Source of the DNA: Hyphococcus sp.
GTDB taxonomy: Bacteria; Pseudomonadota; Alphaproteobacteria; Caulobacterales; Parvularculaceae
DNA: 33,434 nucleotides
Direction: 5' to 3'
NCBI GenBank assembly: GCA_028285645.1
Contig: JANQOV010000008.1
Coordinates: 1-33,434, forward strand
Position numbers and translations under genes: made by a program. Within the stretch, counting starts at the first letter, position 1, and the number at the start of each line of letters is the position of its first letter. The notes below the pieces were generated by a model, which was not told the DNA's origin, did no database searches, and was given only the letters and a program-made list of their open reading frames with translations. Shown here in pieces: positions 26,301 through 32,559 of this stretch.

Positions 26301-26664
26301 TACTCGCTCCTCTAAGGCCGCTTTGAGCCCCGTCTCAATGTGATGGCCAGGCGAAAGCGCAGGCTTTGCCCCGCCGTTCAGCGGTAAGGTGCTTCGCTCC
26401 CCCCGCAAACACCGAATCGCGGGTTTTTCAAGCCTATCAAGGGTTAGGCTGCTTAATTCCGGGTTAATAAAACTCACGAAGCGCGATTTGCGATGAGATC
26501 GATCTCGCTTCGGGCTGCTAAGAACGCTTTACCGGCGGCAAGGCGCCATTACATAAGGAAAAAAGCGCGCCGATTGCGGAAGCGCGCACACGGAATGCGA
26601 GCGCAAGCATGAGCATACTCGCATTTCTTGCGGCAGTTTGAGGCTAGGGAAAGGACCGCGTCCG
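26301..26664. other. Divergent intergenic region of 364 bp
   Basis: No gene is seen between the leftward PodJ-like gene and the rightward acyl-CoA dehydrogenase. The stretch nearest the PodJ-like gene can be read as an extension of its frame, but it lacks homology and contains a CtrA-type site at 26453-26467. The half nearest the dehydrogenase has no recognisable motif beyond GGGAAAGGA at 26647-26655, the probable ribosome-binding site of that gene. Confidence 0.7.
26453..26467. promoter_or_regulatory. CtrA-type binding site upstream of the PodJ-like gene
   Basis: TTAA, seven bases, TTAA: an exact match to the TTAA-N7-TTAA core recognised by the cell-cycle regulator CtrA. It lies about 153 bp before the GTG start of the PodJ-like gene and about 200 bp before the divergent dehydrogenase. 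Polarity genes are known CtrA-regulon members in Caulobacter. No other exact match was noticed in intergenic DNA of this window. Occupancy is inferred. Confidence 0.55.
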
Positions 26665-28449
26665 ATGACGACTTATGAAGCGCCAATCAAGGACATGCAG
26701 TTCGTTCTGAACGATGTTCTTCAGGTTTCGAAATACTCCAATCTGTCGGGCTTCGCCGACGCCTCGGAAGATATGATCGCCGCTATCCTGGAAGAGGGCG
26801 GCAAGCTGGCCTCGAATGTGTTGCACCCGATCAACCAGTCCGGCGATAGCGAAGGGTGCGTGCGTCACGAAGACGGTTCGGTCACGACGCCGAAAGGCTT
26901 CAAAGAAGCTTACAACCTCTACAAGGAAGGCGGCTGGCAGGGTCTTTCCTTCGATCCCGAATATGGCGGTCAGGGCTTGCCTTACGTGCTTGCGGTCTCG
27001 ATCAGCGAAATGGCGTCAGCAGCGAACATGGCGTTCGCCATGTATCCGGGGCTCGCCCGCGGCGCAGCGGACACGATTTACGCCCATGGCACCGATGAGC
27101 AGAAACAGACATATCTGCCCAGCATGATCGCCGGCGACTGGTCGGGGACGATGAACCTCACTGAGCCCCATTGCGGCACTGATCTTGGGCTGTTGCGGAC
27201 CAAAGCGACGCCGCAAGATGACGGCAGCTACAAGATCTCCGGCACGAAGATTTTCATTTCCGCAGGCGAGCATGACCTCGCTGACAACATCATCCACCTG
27301 GTGCTGGCGCGGATCGAAGGCGCGCCGGAAGGCGTCAAAGGCATTTCGCTCTTCATCGTGCCGAAATTCTTCATCAATGAGGACGGGTCTTTGGGCGACC
27401 GCAACGGCGTTTCCTGCGGCTCGATCGAAGAAAAGATGGGCATCCACGCCAATTCGACCTGCGTCATGAATTATGACGAGGCGACCGGCTATTTGCTCGG
27501 CGAAGAAAACAAAGGTTTGCGCGCCATGTTCACGATGATGAACGAAGCGCGTCTTGGGGTCGCCATGCAGGGCATGGCGATTTCGGAAGTCTCCTATCAA
27601 AATGGCGCGGCCTACGCCAAGGACCGCCTTCAGGGAAGGGCGCTGACCGGCCCTGCCGAACCGGACAAGCCCGCGGACCCGATTATCGTGCATCCTGATG
27701 TGCGCCGTATGCTGATGGACCAGCGGGCGTTTACCGAGGGCGCGCGCGCGTGGATGTACTGGTCGGCGCTGCATGCTGATCTTCACAACAAATCCGAAGA
27801 CGAAGCGACGCGCGAAAGAGCCGATGATTATCTCGGGTTAATGACGCCGATCCTTAAGGCCTATCTGACCGACAAAGGCTACGCTCATGCAACCAACGCT
27901 CAGCAGGTTCTTGGCGGGCATGGATATATCCATGAATGGGGGATGGAGCAGTTTGTGCGCGACGCCCGCATTGCGATGATTTATGAAGGCGCCAACGGCA
28001 TTCAGGCGCTTGACCTTGTCGGCCGCAAATTGATGAAAGACGGCGGCCGCGCCTGGCAGACATACTTCAAGGAAATCGACGAGTTCATTTCCGATAATCA
28101 GGGTAATGAGGACCTAAAACCCTTCCTGGAAGGGCTTGCGGACGCCAAGAAAGACACCGAAGAAGCGACCCAGTGGCTCGCCGCCAACGCCATGAATAAT
28201 TTCAACAATGCCGGCGCCGGATCTATGGATTATCTGCACCTGTTTGCGCTTTTAAGCCTGGCGCATGCCTGGGCGCAGATGGCGAAAGCCGCCCTTGAAA
28301 AACAAGGAGACGGAGACGCGTTTTACGCCAACAAGCTGACCACCGGGAAATATTTCCTGGAGCGCATGTTGCCGGATGCGAAGTCGCACCTTGCAAAACT
28401 CAAATCCGGCGCTGATGCGATGATGGCCCTTCCGGCGGAGGCGTTTTAG
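26665..28449 (+). CDS. Long-form acyl-CoA dehydrogenase (DmdC/FadE-like)
   Basis: A 594-residue flavoprotein of the long acyl-CoA dehydrogenase group. The N-terminal extension (YEAPIKDMQFVLNDVL) is typical, followed by the FAD-dependent core (NLTEPHCGTDLGLL, ISGTKIFISAGEHDL). The catalytic Glu441 is in IYEGANGIQALDLVGRKL, and a C-terminal helical domain follows. 3-methylmercaptopropionyl-CoA dehydrogenase (DmdC) belongs to this group, but most members act on ordinary straight-chain acyl-CoAs and the substrate cannot be told from sequence. It would pass electrons to ETF. The ATG at 26665 is chosen for homology and the GGGAAAGGA upstream. The gene stands alone and is divergent from the PodJ-like gene. 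Confidence 0.92.
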   Translation: MTTYEAPIKDMQFVLNDVLQVSKYSNLSGFADASEDMIAAILEEGGKLASNVLHPINQSGDSEGCVRHEDGSVTTPKGFKEAYNLYKEGGWQGLSFDPEYGGQGLPYVLAVSISEMASAANMAFAMYPGLARGAADTIYAHGTDEQKQTYLPSMIAGDWSGTMNLTEPHCGTDLGLLRTKATPQDDGSYKISGTKIFISAGEHDLADNIIHLVLARIEGAPEGVKGISLFIVPKFFINEDGSLGDRNGVSCGSIEEKMGIHANSTCVMNYDEATGYLLGEENKGLRAMFTMMNEARLGVAMQGMAISEVSYQNGAAYAKDRLQGRALTGPAEPDKPADPIIVHPDVRRMLMDQRAFTEGARAWMYWSALHADLHNKSEDEATRERADDYLGLMTPILKAYLTDKGYAHATNAQQVLGGHGYIHEWGMEQFVRDARIAMIYEGANGIQALDLVGRKLMKDGGRAWQTYFKEIDEFISDNQGNEDLKPFLEGLADAKKDTEEATQWLAANAMNNFNNAGAGSMDYLHLFALLSLAHAWAQMAKAALEKQGDGDAFYANKLTTGKYFLERMLPDAKSHLAKLKSGADAMMALPAEAF

Positions 28450-28488
28450 GGCGCGCCGCCCAAAGGAACCTTTGCTTCCTCTCGCGCC

Positions 28489-28519
28489 CGCGCCGGAATA
28501 CACGTCGTGATCCGGCGCG
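28489..28519 (+). terminator. Hairpin after the acyl-CoA dehydrogenase gene
   Basis: CGCGCCGGA (28489-28497) pairs perfectly with TCCGGCGCG (28511-28519), 40 bp beyond the stop. The stem is strong and GC-rich, but no T-run follows. Confidence 0.5.
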
Positions 28520-28536
28520 GCGAGTTGTAAAACAGC

Positions 28537-28563
28537 CCCCTGCGCCCGGTTTGGCGCAAGGGG
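28537..28563 (-). terminator. Hairpin after the Zur-type regulator gene
   Basis: CCCCTGCGCC pairs with GGCGC-A-AGGGG with a single bulged base. On the minus strand the stem is followed by CTGTTTTAC, a short T-run, about 55 bp beyond the Zur stop codon. It sits between two convergent genes and may work in both directions. Confidence 0.5.
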
Positions 28564-28616
28564 TTGTAATAGTCGAGCCTGTGTAAAACGCCGAAGTTAG
28601 CTCAGCGGTCGCAAGC

Positions 28617-29072
28617 TTACTTTTTCTGGCAGACTTCAACGCAATTGCTAAAGGCTTCGATGCGGACCTCGCTTGGGGAAACCCGCATCGGCGCAAACAA
28701 GTCTGCGACTTGACGATCATCGAGCATGACTTCCTTCGCCTGCATGCATTCTTTGCAAATCAGAAATGCGTGCGCGCGGGTCGGGCGGCCATAATCAACC
28801 GCCATAAACGCGTTGAGGCTCTCGATCTTCCTGACGCAGTCTTTTGCGATGAGCGCTTCTAACGCTCTGTAGATTGTCATTGGCGCTCTTAGACCGTGAT
28901 CTTGAAGATCTTCCAACAGCTCATAGGCTTTCAAAGGCCTGTGCGACTGACAAAGCGCGTCATAAACCAATTGCTCATTGCGTTTGAGCGTTTCAGTAAA
29001 CTGTTCGCTATGCCCGCTTATACGCTTAGGTCGCCCGCCAGCTTTCACTGGGGCGTCCAATTGGATTCCCAT
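28617..29072 (-). CDS. zur: Fur family regulator, Zur type
   Basis: A 151-residue Fur-superfamily repressor. The winged helix includes AYELLEDLQDHGLRAPMTIYRALEALIAKDCV. ESLNAFMAVDYG and HAFLICKECMQAKEV match Zur rather than Fur. The structural zinc site is two cysteine pairs, Cys106/Cys109 and Cys144/Cys148 (SNCVEVC). Zur represses zinc uptake and zinc-sparing genes when zinc is sufficient. AGGAGAGAG is placed well before the ATG. It follows a secreted His/Cys-rich protein gene by 43 bp on the same strand, with a perfect 14-bp palindrome in the gap. That partner strengthens the metal assignment; Zur over Fur is likely but not certain. Confidence 0.87.
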   Translation of the reverse strand: MGIQLDAPVKAGGRPKRISGHSEQFTETLKRNEQLVYDALCQSHRPLKAYELLEDLQDHGLRAPMTIYRALEALIAKDCVRKIESLNAFMAVDYGRPTRAHAFLICKECMQAKEVMLDDRQVADLFAPMRVSPSEVRIEAFSNCVEVCQKK

Positions 29073-29097
29073 TTCTCTCTCCTATTGGGTCGCGCTC

Positions 29098-29111
29098 AAT
29101 GAGCGCTCATT
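29098..29111. promoter_or_regulatory. Perfect 14-bp palindrome upstream of zur
   Basis: AATGAGCGCTCATT is fully self-complementary and lies 26 bp before the zur ATG, between the stop of the His-rich gene and the ribosome-binding site. It does not resemble known Zur boxes. It could be an operator for another dimeric regulator or chance. Confidence 0.35.
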
Positions 29112-29115
29112 CCAT

Positions 29116-29460
29116 TCAACAAGAAAGGATGGAAAAAGGCGGGCCGCGCGCTGGATTGGCGCCGGCAATCTTTGAATCGTCAATCAGAATACGATCAATT
29201 GGCCGAACGCCAACGAGTGATCCCGTCGGTTCAAATTGAGCCGTATCATCGGGCGACGCCTTGACGCCATTTAGTGCTGCAACGCAGCAAACCACGCATT
29301 CGCCTTCGTGGTCGCCCTCATGCTCGTCATGGTCGTGAACTGATGCATGGGACGCGCTGATGAGCATTAAAAGCGCCGCCAGGCAGCTCGCGATCAGCGA
29401 AACCCTGGAAAAAAACGAACCGCCCGCTCTCGCGTCAGTATGCAGTCGCCATGAGCCCAT
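29116..29460 (-). CDS. Secreted His/Cys-rich protein, DUF2946-like, probable metal-related
   Basis: A 114-residue protein with a basic N-terminus and a hydrophobic segment (VSLIASCLAALLMLISASHA) forming a signal peptide. The mature part opens with a metal-ligand-rich stretch: His42, His44, His47, His51, then Cys55, Cys58 and Cys59 in GECVVCC. The C-terminus has ARGPP, the short ending found in DUF2946-like proteins. It is likely to be periplasmic and to bind zinc or copper. The gene precedes zur on the same strand, and a candidate Zur box overlaps the region just before its ATG. No good ribosome-binding site is visible at 29460, so the start is uncertain. Confidence 0.65.
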   Translation of the reverse strand: MGSWRLHTDARAGGSFFSRVSLIASCLAALLMLISASHASVHDHDEHEGDHEGECVVCCVAALNGVKASPDDTAQFEPTGSLVGVRPIDRILIDDSKIAGANPARGPPFSILSC

Positions 29461-29462
29461 CA

Positions 29463-29482
29463 GCGGATGTTATCATATCCGC
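29463..29482. promoter_or_regulatory. Candidate Zur box before the His-rich gene
   Basis: GCGGAT and ATCCGC flank GTTATCAT, forming an inverted repeat whose core GATGTTATCATATC resembles alphaproteobacterial Zur boxes (GATGTTAT-type half-sites). The inner positions are only partly symmetric. It starts 2 bp before the presumed ATG of the His-rich gene, close enough to block expression. Confidence 0.42.
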
Positions 29483-29657
29483 CGACCTCTTGTAATCCAT
29501 CATTTGCGCACAGCGCCGAAATCCGGGCCCGCTGCAAGCGGCAAAGCCAGTCTAAGATGGCTTTTTTAAAGGCGTTTACAGGCGCATCGCCAGGCAACCC
29601 GTATAGCGTTTTGGGACCGTTGCGATCCGCTTTAGCGTCAGTTTTCAGATGATCAGG

Positions 29658-29948
29658 CTAGGCCCGCAGCGCATCAAGGTCCGGCCGTCGCTTAAAAACC
29701 TTATCCACATAAGGGCATTGCGGAACGATTTTGACGCCATTGGCTTTTGCGTCAGCGACGGCGCGTTCGACCAGCAAAAGCGCGATCTTGCCGCCGCGCG
29801 CTTCCGGCGGCACGAAGGTGCGGTCAATCACCATAACGCCGTCGCTGCGGTTGCGATAGGTGAGCTCCGCTTCGCCGCCGAGGACGTCGCCAAAATAGCG
29901 ACCGCCGTTGACCGTGCATTGATGATTGATGGTGAAACTGTTCGGCAT
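29658..29948 (-). CDS. YjdJ-type GNAT-fold acetyltransferase-like protein
   Basis: A 96-residue protein of the short GNAT subgroup (YjdJ type, PF14542-like). It has GGEAELTYRNRSDGVMVIDRTFVPPEARGGKIALLLVERAVADAKANG, containing the acetyl-CoA-binding R-GG-A segment, and ends KIVPQCPYVDKVFKRRPD, the typical C-terminus. Family members are small N-acetyltransferase-like proteins without known targets. The gene is isolated on the minus strand downstream of the unrecognised membrane-protein gene. Confidence 0.88.
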   Translation of the reverse strand: MPNSFTINHQCTVNGGRYFGDVLGGEAELTYRNRSDGVMVIDRTFVPPEARGGKIALLLVERAVADAKANGVKIVPQCPYVDKVFKRRPDLDALRA

Positions 29949-30011
29949 CGCCCGCGCACCTTAGGCGCGCTTGTTGTCGCGAGCAATGACAGCGCTACAA
30001 GCGAGCGGCGC

Positions 30012-30689
30012 TTATCCAGCGGGCGGGTTTGGATTGATCCGCAACTTGCCAAGGGAAATGTCGGTCACGGTTTGCTGGCACAACTCGGGCGTTGCTTCGA
30101 CCCTCGGTCCGCCCATTGTCGCCATTGACCGCATCATCGTTCCCGCATATTGCGCCGCCCCGCCGCCGGCGGAAAATTTTACGATCGCGGCGGTTTGTTT
30201 GACCTGGTTGCCGTCTTTCACCTTGTCGGAAAATTGTTGGAACTTTTCGATCTGCGCTTTTGTAATCGCGCTTTCTTTTTCCCGCAAAGTACGCTCAGCG
30301 GATTTATTAGACGTCATGTACCGTTCCGTCAGCGCGTCATAGGTTCGGTTTTTGGGATTCATTTTCCTGCAGGCGGCGAGGATCGAGAGCGTGCGGTTAT
30401 ATTTGTGAAGTTCTGCCACAAGCGCTTCGTGTTCAGCATTTTCCGCAAGCTTGATCTGGCGCTTAACGCCGGGAAGTTTCTTTGCCCTCTCAATCGATTT
30501 TTCGAGGTCTGCCTCGTCTATTTGCTCGATTTTTTCAATCGGCGAGAATGGCGAGGCGTTAATGACATAACCGACGCCGCCGCCAATCATCGGAAGGGAA
30601 AGCGCGACCCACAGCAATGCAGAGCCGGAGGATTTGTCCCGCCGCGCTTTTTGCTGCGCTTGATATCTGATTTCGTCAACGCTGTTCAT
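30012..30689 (-). CDS. Single-pass membrane protein of unknown function
   Basis: A 225-residue protein that I do not recognise. A short charged N-terminus (residues 1-22) is followed by one transmembrane helix at about 24-45 (ALLWVALSLPMIGGGVGYVI) and a long soluble part rich in Lys, Glu and Ala. That part is probably mostly helical (IERAKKLPGVKRQIKLAENAEHEALVAELH; ERTLREKESAITKAQIEKFQQFSDK). Two cysteines (CRKM, ELCQQT) may form a disulfide if the bulk is periplasmic. It looks like a bitopic inner-membrane protein. Neighbours give no clue. Confidence 0.7.
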   Translation of the reverse strand: MNSVDEIRYQAQQKARRDKSSGSALLWVALSLPMIGGGVGYVINASPFSPIEKIEQIDEADLEKSIERAKKLPGVKRQIKLAENAEHEALVAELHKYNRTLSILAACRKMNPKNRTYDALTERYMTSNKSAERTLREKESAITKAQIEKFQQFSDKVKDGNQVKQTAAIVKFSAGGGAAQYAGTMMRSMATMGGPRVEATPELCQQTVTDISLGKLRINPNPPAG

Positions 30690-30775
30690 CGAAGCCGCTT
30701 ACTGGTTGTCTCGCGGCCGAAAAATCCCAGAAAATGGTGAACAATTCGCCAATCAGGCGGTGATGTTGCGCGTGA

Positions 30776-31210
30776 TCAGCGCGCCTTTTTTCGTATGCGC
30801 GCGGCGACGTTTCGCGCAGCAGCGTCAGGGTCTTTTAATTTGCACTCCCAAAGCGCAATGACCCGCCAGCCAAGTTTCCTGAGGGCTGAAGCGTTTTTCC
30901 TATCGCGCGCCTTGTTTCGGGCGATCTTATCTCTCCAATACTCAGTGTTCGATTTTGGCACGCGGTTGCCGCGTTTGCAGTCATGGCCGTGCCAGAAACA
31001 GCCATGCACAAAGATGACGGTTTTGTATTTCACAAAGACAAGGTCCGGCTTGCCAGGCAGGGTTTTGACGTTAAGGCGATAGCGAAACCCAAGGGCGAAG
31101 AGCGCCTTGCGAAGCGCCAGTTCTGGTTTTGTGTTTTCCGACTTGACCGCGCGCATGACGGCGGAGCGTTTTTCAGGCGTGAATACGTCGGTGGTTTTGT
31201 CAGCGGTCAT
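30776..31210 (-). CDS. vsr: Very short patch repair (Vsr) DNA mismatch endonuclease
   Basis: A 144-residue Vsr endonuclease. It nicks beside the T of T:G mismatches produced by deamination of 5-methylcytosine. The fold's active-site and zinc motifs are present: RSAVMRAVKSENTKPE at the N-terminus, GKPDLVF with Asp56, and FVHGCFWHGHDC with Cys71, His76 and Cys78 among the zinc ligands, then YWRDKIARN. Its start overlaps the stop of the methyltransferase gene by 4 bp (ATGA), so the pair is translationally coupled. This protects the sites methylated by the neighbour. Length is standard. Confidence 0.95.
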   Translation of the reverse strand: MTADKTTDVFTPEKRSAVMRAVKSENTKPELALRKALFALGFRYRLNVKTLPGKPDLVFVKYKTVIFVHGCFWHGHDCKRGNRVPKSNTEYWRDKIARNKARDRKNASALRKLGWRVIALWECKLKDPDAAARNVAARIRKKAR

Positions 31211-32346
31211 GCAGCCTTTTTATTGCGTGCGCGCGCAAGCGCAGGTTCGAGGATCGCCTCAGTAATCCATCGAACCACGGAAACGCAAACCCCGTCGCCG
31301 CAAAGTTTGAGCGCTGCGGTGGCGCTCGCCGGCAAATGATAATCATCCGGCAGGCCCATGAGCCGCGCGGCTTCGCGCGGGGATAAAAGCCGCGAGCGCA
31401 CAGCGCCGTTCTCAACGGCCAGAACAATCTGCCGAGACGAACCACCGGCGGGCGTGCGCAAGCAACCAGCAAGGCCGTCAAATCGCGCTTCAAGTCTCTG
31501 CACGGGTGCGCCGTCTTCCATCCGTGTGCGGCGGAACGCGGCGCCGGCGCGGCGCGCTTTGTTGCGCAACAGCGCGTCAAGGCGGGCGCGGCCCTTGTCG
31601 CTCATCATGTCGACAAGCCGCGCCGTTTCCGCCTTTGGCCGCCAGTCCGCTGCGCTCCAGTCGAGAATGTCGGCGAGTGTCATGTTCTTTCTTGTTTGCG
31701 GCCGGGCGGCGAGCCAACCCCAGTTTTCTCGCGCCTCAGCCGGCAGTGCCGCAACGCCCGCAAGCAACGCCGCCGGCGTAAACGCGCTTTCATCGGGGGT
31801 TGCGTGAAGGATCTCCGGCGTTCCATCGCCAAACCCGAAAATAAAGATCCGCGGCCGCGATTGCGGCGTGAAATGTTTCGCGTCAACGACCAATGCGCTT
31901 ACGGCAAAGCCCGCCTTTGCCATCATCGCAATCAGCGTTTGAAAATCGCGCCCGCCATTTGACGTCAGCAAGCCGACGACGTTTTCAATTGCAATCATCG
32001 AAGGTCTGCGCCCATCTGCGACAAGCCTTTCCACATGCGACCAGAATGAAAAGAAAGCGCCGCTGCGGGCGCCCGCCATGCCGCCTCTTGCGCCAGCGAG
32101 AGAAAGGTCCTGACAGGGAAACGACGCCCAGACGAGATCGGCGCGGTCGCGCGGCAGATCGGATGCGTCGAGGTCCTCGATCGGGCCTTCAATCAATTCT
32201 TCGCCGCCGAAATTTGCGCGATAGGCGGCGCATTTTTGCGAATCGAAATCGTTAGCGAGGAGGCAGCGCCAATTTGTCCCAAGGCCGAGCCGCGCCATGC
32301 CGCCGCCGGCGAAGAACTCCATGAAAGTATAAGTTGCGCTCATCAA
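31207..32346 (-). CDS. DNA (cytosine-5) methyltransferase
   Basis: A 379-residue C5-cytosine methyltransferase. Motif I is FFAGGGMARLGLG. Motif IV is WASFPCQDLSLAG with the nucleophile Cys78. Motif VI is IENVVG with Glu121. Motif VIII is QSRPRIFIFG and motif X is GDGVCVSVVRWI. The target-recognition region lies at about residues 190-300; the recognised sequence cannot be deduced. The gene overlaps vsr by 4 bp. No restriction endonuclease is seen within the window, so it may be a solitary regulatory methyltransferase or a remnant of a restriction-modification system. The ATG pair at its start leaves a one-codon ambiguity. Confidence 0.93.
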   Translation of the reverse strand: MMSATYTFMEFFAGGGMARLGLGTNWRCLLANDFDSQKCAAYRANFGGEELIEGPIEDLDASDLPRDRADLVWASFPCQDLSLAGARGGMAGARSGAFFSFWSHVERLVADGRRPSMIAIENVVGLLTSNGGRDFQTLIAMMAKAGFAVSALVVDAKHFTPQSRPRIFIFGFGDGTPEILHATPDESAFTPAALLAGVAALPAEARENWGWLAARPQTRKNMTLADILDWSAADWRPKAETARLVDMMSDKGRARLDALLRNKARRAGAAFRRTRMEDGAPVQRLEARFDGLAGCLRTPAGGSSRQIVLAVENGAVRSRLLSPREAARLMGLPDDYHLPASATAALKLCGDGVCVSVVRWITEAILEPALARARNKKAA

Positions 32347-32559
32347 TGTTACTCTATCTCGCTTCGCCGCAATCTCGCCCTATTTCTCCGCATACGGTGG
32401 AACGCCGTCATGATCCGAACACAATCGTCGTGTTTTCGCCGTAATTCAAGGGAAACTCTCCCTTGGCTGTGATCGCTTCTTGTGTTGACCAATGATGCGC
32501 GCTGGCGCATTCTGCGTGGTGGGCGCTAGGGGGCCTCGCTAACTTCCGAGGAGAAGCGA

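Noticed and set aside
32493-32521. TTGACC-N17-CATTCT as promoter of the Arg-rich gene
   Set aside because: The -35 is good but the -10 is poor, so I do not list it as a feature.
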